This document shows positions 31,947-40,777 of a DNA stretch of 64,000 bases, one piece after another. This DNA comes from an uncultured Flavobacteriales bacterium (GTDB lineage: Bacteria; Bacteroidota; Bacteroidia; Flavobacteriales_F; PHOS-HE28), in contig CALMPI010000010.1 of NCBI GenBank assembly GCA_937872175.1, positions 1 to 64,000 of the forward strand. Direction: 5' to 3'. The position numbers were made by a program, and so were the translations under genes. The first letter of the stretch is position 1. The number at the start of each line of letters is the position of its first letter. Below the pieces are notes generated by a model. The model had not been told where the DNA came from and made no database searches. It worked only from the letters and a program-made list of their open reading frames with translations.

Positions 31947-33194
31947 ATGTTCGACAACGATCGCTGGGGCGAGATCTGGAACACGCTGAGCAGGAACAAG
32001 CTGCGCAGCTTCCTCACCATGTTCGGTGTGGGCTGGGGCATCTTCATGCTCGTGGTGATGCTGGGCATGGGCAACGGCCTGAAGAACGCCGTGCTCGGCG
32101 GCTTCGAGGGCTTCGCCACCAACAGCGCCTTCCTGTGGACGATGCCGACGACCAAGCCGTACGCCGGCTTCCAGAAGGGCCGTTCGTTCACCTTCGACAA
32201 CGAGGACATCAGCATCATCCGCAACAACGTGCCGGGCATCGCGGTATGCTCGCCCCAGCTGCAACTGGGCGGCTGGCGCAGCGGCAACAACGTGAGCTAC
32301 GGCGGCAAGGTGGGCGCCTTCAGCGTGTACGGCAGCGAGCCCGAGGTGATCCTGGTGGAGGCCATCCGCCTGCCGCAGGGCCGCTTCCTCAACCAGGCCG
32401 ACCTCGGCGAGGAGCGCAAGGTGGCGGTGATCGGTCAGGACGTGGTGGACCAGCTCTTCAAGCCCGAGGACCCCATCGGCAAGCACATCAAGATCAACGG
32501 GGTGTACTTCCAGGTGGTGGGGGTGAGCAAGAAGAAGAGCAGCGCCGAGATGGGCGACAACCCCGACGCCAAGATCTACGTGCCCTTCACCACCTTCCAG
32601 AAGGCCTTCAACGCCCTCAACCAGGTCCATTGGTTCACGCTGGTGGCCGAGCCCGGGGTGGACGTGGGCGACGTGGAGAAGCAGGTGCGGCAGCTGATGG
32701 CACGCAAGCACCGTGTGGATCCCACGGACGAGAGCGCCTTCGGCAGCTGGAACATGCAGGAGTTCTATGGCAAGATGAACGGCCTCTTCATCGGCATCGG
32801 CGGCCTGAGCTGGTTCGTGGGCATCTGCACCTTGCTGGCGGGTGCCATCGGCATCGGCAACATCATGCTGGTGAGCATCCAGGAGCGCACCAAGGAGATC
32901 GGCATCCGCCGCAGCCTGGGCGCCACCCCGCGCAACATCACCGGGCAGATCGTGCAGGAGGCCCTCACCCTCACCTTCATCGCCGGCTACTTCGGACTGC
33001 TCGCCGGCGTGGGCGTGCTGGAGGCCGTCCGCTCGGTGGCCGGTGAGGCGGACTTCTTCAAGAACCCGGGCGTCGACCTGTTCGTCGCCCTTGTCGCCTT
33101 TGCCGTGCTCATCGCCAGTGGTCTGCTCGCCGGGCTGCTTCCCGCCCGACGCGCCCTGGCCATCAAGGCGGTGGATGCACTGAGGGCCGAATGA
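31947..33194 (+). CDS. MacB-type ABC transporter permease, second
   Basis: 415 residues, MFDNDRWGEIWNTLSRNKLR, the same topology as the preceding permease: N-terminal helix, periplasmic domain, three C-terminal helices with TLLAGAIGIGNIMLVSIQER and terminal RRALAIKAVDALRAE. It begins 3 nt after the first permease stop. The tandem pair suggests a heterodimeric exporter rather than the homodimer of E. coli MacB; the substrate is not predictable. Confidence 0.9.
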   Translation: MFDNDRWGEIWNTLSRNKLRSFLTMFGVGWGIFMLVVMLGMGNGLKNAVLGGFEGFATNSAFLWTMPTTKPYAGFQKGRSFTFDNEDISIIRNNVPGIAVCSPQLQLGGWRSGNNVSYGGKVGAFSVYGSEPEVILVEAIRLPQGRFLNQADLGEERKVAVIGQDVVDQLFKPEDPIGKHIKINGVYFQVVGVSKKKSSAEMGDNPDAKIYVPFTTFQKAFNALNQVHWFTLVAEPGVDVGDVEKQVRQLMARKHRVDPTDESAFGSWNMQEFYGKMNGLFIGIGGLSWFVGICTLLAGAIGIGNIMLVSIQERTKEIGIRRSLGATPRNITGQIVQEALTLTFIAGYFGLLAGVGVLEAVRSVAGEADFFKNPGVDLFVALVAFAVLIASGLLAGLLPARRALAIKAVDALRAE

Positions 33195-33230
33195 ACGCAT
33201 GAACACCCACGCCACGACCGATCACCGACC

Positions 33231-34343
33231 ATGAAAAAGATCCTCAAATACCTCCTGTTCATCGGACTGGCCGTCCTGTTCATCTGGACGCTCTACTTCC
33301 TCTATCAGAAAAGCGCCAGCCGTCCCGACGAGTTCAAGGTGGAGAAGCTCACGCGGAACAACGTGGTGAAGAAGACCGTGGCCAACGGCAAGATGGTGCC
33401 GCGCAAGGAGATCATGATCAAGCCCGTGGTGAGCGGCATCATCGCCGAGCTCTACGTCGAGGCCGGGGATGAGGTGAAGCGCGACCAGCCACTGGCCAAG
33501 ATCAAGATCGTGCCCGACATGCTGAGCCTGAGCAACGCCGAGAACCGCGTGCGCAACGCCGAGATCGCCCGAGAGAACGCCCGCCTCAACTACGACCGCA
33601 ACAAGCCGCTCGCCGACAAGGGCGTGATCAGTGCGGCCGAGATGCAGGGCTTCGACGTGGCCCTGAAGAACGCCGACCAGGAGGTGGCCGCCGCGAAGGA
33701 GGCGCTCCAGGTGGTGCGCGACGGGATCAGCCGAAGCAGCGCCGGCAACACCATCGTGCGCAGCACCATCGATGGCATGGTGCTCGACGTGCCCGTGAAG
33801 GAGGGCAACAGCGTGATCGAGCGCAACAACTTCAACGAGGGCACCACCATCGCCGCCATCGCCGACATGAACGACCTGATCTTCCAGGGCAAGGTGGACG
33901 AGAGCGAGGTGGGTAAGGTGAAGCTCGGCATGCCCGTGGTGCTCACGGTGGGCGCCATCGAGAACGCCCGGTGGGACGCCGACCTGGAGTATATCGCCCC
34001 GAAGGGTGTGGAGGAGAACGGCGCCATCCAGTTCGAGATCCGGGCGGCCGTGAAGCTCAAGGACGGGCAGACCCTGCGCAGTGGCTACAGTGCCAACGCG
34101 GACATCGTGCTGGAGCAGCGCGACAGCGTGTACACCGTGCCGGAGAGCATCGTGGAGTTCAATGACAAGGGCGACAGCGCCTTCGTGCAGGTGAAGAACG
34201 GGGAGGAATGGAAGAAGACCTACATCCGCACCGGTCTCAGCGATGGCATCAACCTCGAGGTGCTCGAGGGCGTTTCGCCCGGGACCGAACTGAAGGGCGC
34301 GAAGATCGAGGACAAGGAGAGCGTTGGCGTCACGGTGAACTGA
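33231..34343 (+). CDS. HlyD/MacA-type membrane-fusion adaptor
   Basis: 370 residues. One N-terminal membrane anchor (LLFIGLAVLFIWTLYFL), a lipoyl/barrel-sandwich segment (GIIAELYVEAGDEVKRDQPLAKI), an alpha-helical hairpin (about 100-160) and beta-barrel domains with GYSANADIVLEQRDSVYTVP near the end. It should bridge the MacB-like permeases to an outer-membrane channel, which is not encoded in this window. Last gene of the exporter operon, 36 bp after the second permease. Confidence 0.9.
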   Translation: MKKILKYLLFIGLAVLFIWTLYFLYQKSASRPDEFKVEKLTRNNVVKKTVANGKMVPRKEIMIKPVVSGIIAELYVEAGDEVKRDQPLAKIKIVPDMLSLSNAENRVRNAEIARENARLNYDRNKPLADKGVISAAEMQGFDVALKNADQEVAAAKEALQVVRDGISRSSAGNTIVRSTIDGMVLDVPVKEGNSVIERNNFNEGTTIAAIADMNDLIFQGKVDESEVGKVKLGMPVVLTVGAIENARWDADLEYIAPKGVEENGAIQFEIRAAVKLKDGQTLRSGYSANADIVLEQRDSVYTVPESIVEFNDKGDSAFVQVKNGEEWKKTYIRTGLSDGINLEVLEGVSPGTELKGAKIEDKESVGVTVN

Positions 34344-34347
34344 CCGC

Positions 34348-35361
34348 TCAGGGTTGTGGAAGCGCCTTCACGTGGGCGCGGAACGCCACGCCGTTCACCG
34401 TGCCCTCCACATCGGTCGCGTTCAGCTTCACCCCCTTCACGTCGTAGAAAAGACCGTGGGGTGAGATGGCCTTCACTCCCAACTCCCTGCCGTCCGGCGC
34501 GAGGGCTTTGATGTCGAACACGTTGCCCAGCCGGCGCACCGCCTTCACAGGCAACCGGGTGCCATCTGCGGCCACGGCCTTCACGTCCAGGATGGTGCCA
34601 TCCGGCAGCAACGCGTTCACGGACATGGGAGTGTCCTGGGTGGCCAGCACCTTCACGGGCACCTCCCGGCCGTTCACCAGTGCGCGCACATCGAGCATGG
34701 TCGCGTCGCCATCGGCCAGGAGTGCCTTGATGTCGTGCATGGTGCCGGCCGCGTCGATGGCCTTGATGCCGAGCAGGTGGCCGTCCGGCTGCACACACTT
34801 CACGTTCCACACCGGGTCACCGTCATGGTCCGTAGGATGCGGAAGAGCCTTCACATGCGCCGCGATCGCCACGCCGTTCATGCGCTCCCCGTCATCGGAA
34901 AGATCCAGGCCCTTCACATCGCGCATGCGGCCGTCCGGGGCGATGGCCTTCACCGCGTAAAGGGACCATTCATCGCCGATGGCCTTGATGTGGACCAAGT
35001 GACCGGCGCGGGCCACGCCCTTCACATCGAGGCGGCGACCGTCGGGGCCGATGGCCTTCACGTCCAGCAGGGTGCCGTCCGTCGCAATGGCCTTCACCGG
35101 ACGCATCGCTTCATCACTTGCGATCACCTTCACCGGGAGCAAGCTCCCGTTGTCCATCGCCTTCACGTCCATCACATGCGTGTCGTCCTCTTCGAGGGCC
35201 TTCACGTCCAATACGCGACCTGATCGGTCGAAGGCCTTCACGTCCAGGGTGGTGCCGTTGGGCAGCACGGCCTTGATGTTCCAGATGATCGGGCCGGTCT
35301 GCGCGGTGGCCCAGAGCGGCAGCAGCAGTGACAAGGCGATCAACCGGCCAGGCATGCGCAT
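34348..35361 (-). CDS. secreted protein made of 2 x 12 copies of a 12-residue repeat
   Basis: 337 residues from MRMPGRLIALSLLLPLWATA, a signal peptide. The whole mature protein is a tandem repeat of about 12 residues with consensus DVKAIxxDGxxL (Asp/Pro-Val-Lys-Ala at the start, Asp-Gly in the turn, Leu at the end), 24 copies. The copies fall into two blocks of 12 that correspond one to one: each opens with WN(I/V)K, has a longer third repeat, a shorter fourth, an extended eleventh with NGVA, and ends HVKALPxP. The regular spacing predicts a beta-solenoid or propeller-like fold. No family was recognised and no T9SS tail is seen. It converges on the adaptor gene with a 4-bp gap. Confidence 0.85.
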   Translation of the reverse strand: MRMPGRLIALSLLLPLWATAQTGPIIWNIKAVLPNGTTLDVKAFDRSGRVLDVKALEEDDTHVMDVKAMDNGSLLPVKVIASDEAMRPVKAIATDGTLLDVKAIGPDGRRLDVKGVARAGHLVHIKAIGDEWSLYAVKAIAPDGRMRDVKGLDLSDDGERMNGVAIAAHVKALPHPTDHDGDPVWNVKCVQPDGHLLGIKAIDAAGTMHDIKALLADGDATMLDVRALVNGREVPVKVLATQDTPMSVNALLPDGTILDVKAVAADGTRLPVKAVRRLGNVFDIKALAPDGRELGVKAISPHGLFYDVKGVKLNATDVEGTVNGVAFRAHVKALPQP

Positions 35362-35408
35362 GGGATGGCTTTTCACCGAAGGTAGTCCGACATCCGCGAA
35401 CACGACGA

Positions 35409-36941
35409 TCACCGGATGAACCGCGCGCGATGCACGGTGCGGGGTCCGATGAGCTCCAGGACATGCTCCCCGGGCGGCAGTTCGTGAAGGTCCAGCGGCC
35501 TGGACGCCTCGGCCACACCTTGGGCCAGCAATTGGCCGGTGAGCGAGATCACGCGGAAGGACCACCGGTCGCCAGGGGCACCGCCACGGACATGGACCAG
35601 ACCGCTCTCCGACGGCACCGGATAGAGCATGAGGCCCTCGCGGGTCACTTCATCCGAAGCAATGCCGGTGGAAAGGCAGAGCGGAGCGGCGGCGACGGTC
35701 AGCGGATCGAAGGATGGCGTGAACGCTACGGAGGTGATGAGCGGCACGGAGGAGGAGTGCACCAAGGGGTTGGCGGTCGCCACCACGGTCAGCACGCCCA
35801 GGCTGTCCGCTTCCCCGCACGGAGGCGGCAGCGCGGTGAGGTCGATGAGCTCCACGCTGGACCGGTCCGGGGCGCTCGCGCCGCATCGGACCAGATGATC
35901 GTCGTCCACCGCCACAGCGGTGAATGCGGCCAGGGCGGGGTCCGGAGCCACCTGCCAGAGCACGTCGCCGTTCGCGGTCATCCGCAGCAGGACACTGTTG
36001 TCGTAGGGCACGGATGCCAGCAGGATGACCTCGATCAGAACATCGCCGCCGGGAAGGGGGGTGAGCATCACCTCGCCGAAGTCGCGGACGGCATGGTCGA
36101 GCAGCCTGCACCAGAGGACCGCACCTTGGGGATCGAGCATCACCAGGCTCATCTCACCGGCGGTGGGGTTGAACAAGGTCTCGATCGCGAGAAGGATATT
36201 GCCGCTCGGGAGCACTGCGGCTTCGTACGTGCGGTTGTTGTTGCTACCGTCGATGATCAGGCTCTCGCTCCAGAGCACCGTGCCATCCGCTGCCAGCCTT
36301 GAGATCACCGAATTGGTGGAGGAGCTTCCGAAGAAGAGGACGAGGTCATCCGCGATGCCTGGGGCAAGACCCGCGTACAACGCGCCACCGTTCGCCTGCG
36401 GGAAGAGCCGACCCTGCGGACCGGCCCCATCCGGCCCGGTGCGCACCACAGCGAAGGTCGACGGCGCCATCGAATAGGCGAGGACGGCCAGGTCGCCCGA
36501 GCTGGTGCGCACCGCGTCAAGCGGACCGAGGTCCAGGGTATCCACCTGGTGATACACGGCATCCAGCGGTGTTCCGCTCCCGCTGATCCGGATGAACGCG
36601 GGACAGGTCCTTCCCAGGACATTGTCCCACTGGCCGCAGAGGACCAGGTCGCCGGTGGAGGTCTCGAACGGGGCGGCGCGGAGCGCCAGTGGGTCGGTGG
36701 ACCGAAGAGCCCAAAGCACTGTTCCGTCGGAAGAGAGCCGCAGCACGGGTGGCTGGGCACTGCCCAGCCGACCGGGGCTTACGAGCAGGTCGCCATTGCC
36801 GGCGGTGCGGATGTCCGAGAAGCCCAGGCCGGTGGGAGCGGCGTACTTCAGGGTGAAGGGTGCCTGGGCGTGCGCGGCCCACAGGCTGAGCACAGTGCCG
36901 AGGATGAGCGGGACTCGGAACAAGTTGGGCCTTGGGCGCAT
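35409..36941 (-). CDS. secreted propeller-like protein with T9SS sorting domain
   Basis: 510 residues from MRPRPNLFRVPLILG, signal peptide to AAHAQ. The body repeats DG/NG-turn motifs (LRLSSDGTVLWALR, ISRLAADGTVLWSESL, LRMTANGDVLWQV) spaced as blades of a beta-propeller. The T9SS type A domain starts LMLYPVPSESGL and ends RARFIR. Surface location inferred; function unknown. Divergent from the beta-lactamase-like gene at 37043, sharing a 101-bp gap. Confidence 0.82.
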   Translation of the reverse strand: MRPRPNLFRVPLILGTVLSLWAAHAQAPFTLKYAAPTGLGFSDIRTAGNGDLLVSPGRLGSAQPPVLRLSSDGTVLWALRSTDPLALRAAPFETSTGDLVLCGQWDNVLGRTCPAFIRISGSGTPLDAVYHQVDTLDLGPLDAVRTSSGDLAVLAYSMAPSTFAVVRTGPDGAGPQGRLFPQANGGALYAGLAPGIADDLVLFFGSSSTNSVISRLAADGTVLWSESLIIDGSNNNRTYEAAVLPSGNILLAIETLFNPTAGEMSLVMLDPQGAVLWCRLLDHAVRDFGEVMLTPLPGGDVLIEVILLASVPYDNSVLLRMTANGDVLWQVAPDPALAAFTAVAVDDDHLVRCGASAPDRSSVELIDLTALPPPCGEADSLGVLTVVATANPLVHSSSVPLITSVAFTPSFDPLTVAAAPLCLSTGIASDEVTREGLMLYPVPSESGLVHVRGGAPGDRWSFRVISLTGQLLAQGVAEASRPLDLHELPPGEHVLELIGPRTVHRARFIR

Positions 36942-37030
36942 GGCGTGCAGTGATCTGCCCAATAGGACGCAGAGGGACATACCGGTTGCCTCCATGGCCG
37001 CTCTCCGGGCCGGTCGAACCCATCGTGCTG

Positions 37031-37038
37031 TACACTTG
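37031..37038 (+). promoter_or_regulatory. promoter box 4 nt before the beta-lactamase-like gene
   Basis: TACACTTG, then TGCC, then the ATG at 37043. Confidence 0.45.
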
Positions 37039-37042
37039 TGCC

Positions 37043-38560
37043 ATGCGCCGCACCCTGACACGCCGAACCCTTCGCGCGAACCTGCTCGCCCTGTTCACCC
37101 TGGGCACCATGCTGGCGACCGCCCAGCCCGACCTTGCCGCGTTGGACGCCTACCTCGCCGATGCCCTCAAGCGCTTCGACCAGCCCGGTCTGGCCGTGGG
37201 CGTGGTGAAGGACGGACAGCTGGTGTGGAGCAAGGGCTACGGCAAGCTCGACCTGGCCAAGGCCGATCTGGTGACACCCAACAGCATCTTCTACCTGGCC
37301 AGCATCAGCAAGGCCTTCACCGCCTGCGCCGTGGGCCTGCTGGTGGACGAGGGCAAGGTGGACTGGAACGACCCGGTGGTGAAGCACCTGCCCTGGTTCA
37401 GGACGCCGGATGCGTATGTCACCGAGCACATGCTGGTGAAGGACCTGCTCTGCCACCGCAGTGGATGGATCACCTTCGATGGCGATCTGCTGTGGTATGG
37501 GACCGACTACGATCAGCGCCAGATCCTGGAGCGTCACGCGCACGCGCCCTTCACGCACCCCTTCCGCGATGCGTTCGGTTACAGCAACCTGATGTTCATC
37601 GCGGCCGCGCAGCTCATCGAGGCGGTGAGCGGGCAGACCTGGGACGCCTTTCTGACCAGGCGGATCATCGAGCCGCTGGGCATGACCCGCACCGTGGTGG
37701 AGACGGCCGAACTCGCCCGCTTCACGGACGTGGCGCTTCCGCATGTGCGCAAGGGCCAGGACCCCGCCGCCGCGCAGAAGAGCATGCCCTACCAGCCGCT
37801 TCGCGGGGCCGATGGTGCCTGTGGGGTGAACAGCTGTGTGACGGACCTGGCGAAGTGGGACGCCATGTGGGCCGATGAGGGCAAGGTGAACGGGAAGCCG
37901 TTCCTGAGCGAGGCGAGCTACCGCACGATCACCAGCAGCCACCTGCCGATGGGCACCGAAGGCGCCGGGCTGGGCTGGTTCCTGGAGGAGTTCAACGGCC
38001 ATGCGGTGATCACGCACAGCGGCGGCATGCCCGGCTTCATCCTGAACCACGCGGTGGTGCCCGACCAGGACCTGGCGGTGATCGCCCTGGGCAACGGGGA
38101 GAGCTACAGCGTGTTCGCCGCCACCCAGAAGCTGCTCGACGCCTGGCTGGGCGAGGGCAAGGCGGATCCGGTGGGCGACATGCTGCCGCGGGTGGCCAAG
38201 CGAAAGGAGCGCGAGGGCCAGCGCGTGGCCGCACGAACGGCCGCCCGCGTGGCGAAGACCAAGCCCTCGCTCCCGCTCGGCGGTTTCGTGGGCACGTACA
38301 CGGACAAGATCTACGGGGAGGCCACCATCACCGAGGCGAACGGCGCGCTGCAGCTCACCTTCCAGCCGGCGAAGGACCTCTTGACCGGGGCGCTGGCGCA
38401 CTGGCACTACGACACCTTCCAGTGGCAGCACGCGGATCCGTTCCTGGAGCCGGGGTACATCACCTTCACCTTCGACACCGACCACAAGGTGAGCGGTTTC
38501 AAGGTGGACCTGCACAGTCCGGACTTCCATTTTTACAAGCTGGACTTCCGCCGGAAATGA
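37043..38560 (+). CDS. class C beta-lactamase-like serine hydrolase
   Basis: 505 residues, signal peptide to ATAQ. Serine hydrolase motifs: SISK (Ser87, Lys90), YSN (Tyr180, Asn182) and a late HSGG that replaces the KTG box. A C-terminal beta-barrel extension (GGFVGTYTDKIYGEATITE onward) resembles the DUF3471 tail. Members include D-aminopeptidases, esterases and peptidoglycan hydrolases; antibiotic hydrolysis is not implied. Periplasmic or surface. A 9-bp hairpin terminator follows. Confidence 0.9.
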   Translation: MRRTLTRRTLRANLLALFTLGTMLATAQPDLAALDAYLADALKRFDQPGLAVGVVKDGQLVWSKGYGKLDLAKADLVTPNSIFYLASISKAFTACAVGLLVDEGKVDWNDPVVKHLPWFRTPDAYVTEHMLVKDLLCHRSGWITFDGDLLWYGTDYDQRQILERHAHAPFTHPFRDAFGYSNLMFIAAAQLIEAVSGQTWDAFLTRRIIEPLGMTRTVVETAELARFTDVALPHVRKGQDPAAAQKSMPYQPLRGADGACGVNSCVTDLAKWDAMWADEGKVNGKPFLSEASYRTITSSHLPMGTEGAGLGWFLEEFNGHAVITHSGGMPGFILNHAVVPDQDLAVIALGNGESYSVFAATQKLLDAWLGEGKADPVGDMLPRVAKRKEREGQRVAARTAARVAKTKPSLPLGGFVGTYTDKIYGEATITEANGALQLTFQPAKDLLTGALAHWHYDTFQWQHADPFLEPGYITFTFDTDHKVSGFKVDLHSPDFHFYKLDFRRK

Positions 38561-38562
38561 AC

Positions 38563-38584
38563 GGAGGCGGCCGCAGCCGCCTCC
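38563..38584. terminator. bidirectional hairpin terminator
   Basis: Perfect 9-bp arms GGAGGCGGC (38563-38571) and GCCGCCTCC (38576-38584) with a CGCA loop, in the 48-bp gap between converging genes. Confidence 0.75.
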
Positions 38585-38608
38585 ATCCATGTGCGATATG
38601 AGGTCCGG

Positions 38609-39688
38609 TCAGCGTTCGGCCTTCACCGGAGCCGTGCCATGCTCGATGGCCTCGAGCCGCGCCTCGGCGCGCTCCAGGGCGCCAAGCACACGGGCCTGTT
38701 GATCGCGGAGGGCCTCCACTTCGGCACGCAGGCCGGCGTTCTCCGCATGCAGCTCGCGCAGGGCCTCCACGGCCAACGCCTCGAAACCGCGGATGGTGAG
38801 CCGCTTGTAGCCGTCCACCTCCTCCACCCAGTCCGGCAGCACCTGCTCCACCTCCTGGGCGATGAAGCCGATGCGGGTACCGGGCAGCTCGTGGATGGCG
38901 GCGGGGTCCTTGTACTCGAAGGTGACCCCGCGCAGGCCCAGCAGGGTGTTGAGCGAACCGGTGAGCGGCGCCACGTTCTTCTTGAGCCGGAGGTCCGAAC
39001 TGTTGGACCAGCTGCCGCCGCCGGGTTTGGCCGCGCTGCCGTTCACCAGCAGACCGAACGCCCCGGGCGTGGCGGTGCCGATGCCCACGTTGCCCTGCAC
39101 CAGAAGGCCGTTGGCCGGTGCCGTGCTGGTGCCCGAATAGGCCGCGCCGATCACCGCCGCTCCTTCCACATCGAGCTTGTTCACGGGGTTGTCCACCCCG
39201 ACACCGAAACGATAGTCAGGATGAACGTACATGTCGTTGAACAGGTCGACCACCAGGGCGCTGTCCATCATCGTGCGCGCGAAGCGGGACATGATCGCAT
39301 ACGGTGCCGCACTGATGCTCGTGGGCGGCCACAACGCGGTGAAGCTCGTTCCACCGGTGAGGTCGATCTGCACTTCCAACCGGTGCGGGCAGTTGCTGGT
39401 CCACTCGTACCCCTCGAAGGTCCCTACCTCCGGAGTTCCCTGGCCCATGCGCAGGTTCACCATGCCGAGGTCATCGGTGGTCACCAGATGGGTCTCCCAG
39501 TACGTCACCCCACCGATGCACGGACCCAGGCCGAGGCGAAGATTGACCAGCTGGTTGGGAAGGGCGTTGCCGAAGGCGTCGCGCACCACGGCCTGGTAGC
39601 TGAAGGATCCGTAAGGCGTGAACGGCTGCGCCGAAAGAGCGCCCATCACAGCGATGGCGATGATGAGCAAGGTTGAACGGAGGTTCAT
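38609..39688 (-). CDS. tail-fibre-like secreted protein with S74 chaperone domain
   Basis: 359 residues from MNLRSTLLIIAIAVMG, signal peptide to ALSAQ. The N-terminal domain begins FSYQAVVRDAFGNALPNQLV, shared with the protein at 50546-52687. After a VGIGTATPGAFG stretch the S74 chaperone domain starts near SSDLRLKKNVAPL and contains IGFIAQEVEQVLPDWV. It ends in a coiled coil (about 315-350), with no T9SS tail. Second gene of a unit with the dockerin-like protein 31 bp upstream. Confidence 0.87.
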   Translation of the reverse strand: MNLRSTLLIIAIAVMGALSAQPFTPYGSFSYQAVVRDAFGNALPNQLVNLRLGLGPCIGGVTYWETHLVTTDDLGMVNLRMGQGTPEVGTFEGYEWTSNCPHRLEVQIDLTGGTSFTALWPPTSISAAPYAIMSRFARTMMDSALVVDLFNDMYVHPDYRFGVGVDNPVNKLDVEGAAVIGAAYSGTSTAPANGLLVQGNVGIGTATPGAFGLLVNGSAAKPGGGSWSNSSDLRLKKNVAPLTGSLNTLLGLRGVTFEYKDPAAIHELPGTRIGFIAQEVEQVLPDWVEEVDGYKRLTIRGFEALAVEALRELHAENAGLRAEVEALRDQQARVLGALERAEARLEAIEHGTAPVKAER

Positions 39689-39719
39689 GATCGTGGGGGG
39701 TGTGGGAGCAGTTGGGTGA

Positions 39720-40667
39720 TCAGGGGACGAACGTGGACCGCGTGGAGGTGGGCACGCTGCCACCGACCGTGGTGAGGATCACATCGCGGTCATTGGCCGA
39801 ACCGGCATACTTGGTCACGCCGTTGAGGTTCACATCGGTGCCCGCATAGCCGGAGACCGTGGCCGTGGGCACCGCTCCGCCGATGGCCACCAGGATCGGG
39901 TCGCGGTCGTTGGAGCCACCGGTGTACTTCACCTGTCCGTTGCCGGTGACATCCCCGGCCCACATGGCACGCACGCCGCCATTGAGCCGTTGCGCGGCCG
40001 TGCCGCCGAAGGTGGCCGCCGTTCCGTTGGTGAAGTTCACCGGCACTGCCAGCGGGCCGAGGCTGATGGTGTTGGCCGACATGATCGCCAGGTGGTTGCG
40101 ATGGCGCACCACGAGGTAGTAGAAGTCAGGCACCGCCACGAACGAGATCGGGTCCGCCCCGTCAAGCGCCACCACATCCCCGTCGCGCTGCAGCAGGCCC
40201 ACGGCCGTGGCCTTCACCACCGTGTTGTCGCTCGCTGAGCGCAGTTCCAGGAAGACCCAGTCGACGATGGCGTTGTTGCCGGTGATGCCCAGCACGTTCG
40301 GGCTCACGGTCTCGAAGCCCGAGCCGATGTGCGTGTAGCCCAGGCCCGTGTAAGGCTCCGTCAATGGGAAGCTCGGCAGGGTGCGCAGGTCGTCGTTCAT
40401 CAGCCCGGACACGAGCGGACCGTCGAGGAAGACCTTGGCCAACACCCCCACCCGTTCCGGATCCGGCTGGTGAAAGCCCTGGGTGAGCGCCGTGGTGGGC
40501 CATCCGACCGGACCGATCACCGCCTGCCCGATGGTCCACTTCAAGGTCCCACCGTTCGGCAGCGGGTTGCTGTCGCCCCCGCTGGCGATCACTTCAGGCC
40601 TGAGCGACTGAGCGCTCGATCCGATCACGCCGAACAGGGCGAGCAGGCAGCAGAGGGAACCGCGCAT
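39720..40667 (-). CDS. secreted protein with shared C-terminal module and double dockerin-like motif
   Basis: 315 residues from MRGSLCCLLALFG, signal peptide to SSAQ. The middle has AIVDWVFLELR and VVRHRNHLAIM; the C-terminus has two Ca-site-like repeats, DVTGNGQVKYTGGSNDRDPIL and DVNLNGVTKYAGSANDRDVIL (each near 25 residues with IGG/VGG), ending STFVP. The same module is found in the proteins at 52690-55041 and 55038-55991. The DxNxxG pattern resembles dockerin type calcium loops. A role as an alternative sorting or anchoring tail is possible. Upstream of an S74 gene. Confidence 0.8.
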   Translation of the reverse strand: MRGSLCCLLALFGVIGSSAQSLRPEVIASGGDSNPLPNGGTLKWTIGQAVIGPVGWPTTALTQGFHQPDPERVGVLAKVFLDGPLVSGLMNDDLRTLPSFPLTEPYTGLGYTHIGSGFETVSPNVLGITGNNAIVDWVFLELRSASDNTVVKATAVGLLQRDGDVVALDGADPISFVAVPDFYYLVVRHRNHLAIMSANTISLGPLAVPVNFTNGTAATFGGTAAQRLNGGVRAMWAGDVTGNGQVKYTGGSNDRDPILVAIGGAVPTATVSGYAGTDVNLNGVTKYAGSANDRDVILTTVGGSVPTSTRSTFVP

Positions 40668-40777
40668 GACGTTCGTTTGGGTGTTGCAAGCTAGAATTTC
40701 CTTTCGGATGGGCAAACCGGTCGTCGAACAGATCCCTCCTCCATCCGTTCGCAACTTGCGGCGCGATCCCCTCCGCC

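Noticed and set aside
30477-33215. 912-codon minus-strand frame opposite the ABC permeases
   Set aside because: Composition (His/Asp/Leu/Ala-rich) is the usual shadow of GC-rich membrane-protein genes; the plus-strand permeases have clear domains.
37043-38560. Antibiotic-resistance beta-lactamase
   Set aside because: The KTG box is replaced by HSGG and a DUF3471-like tail is present, typical of esterase or peptidase relatives.
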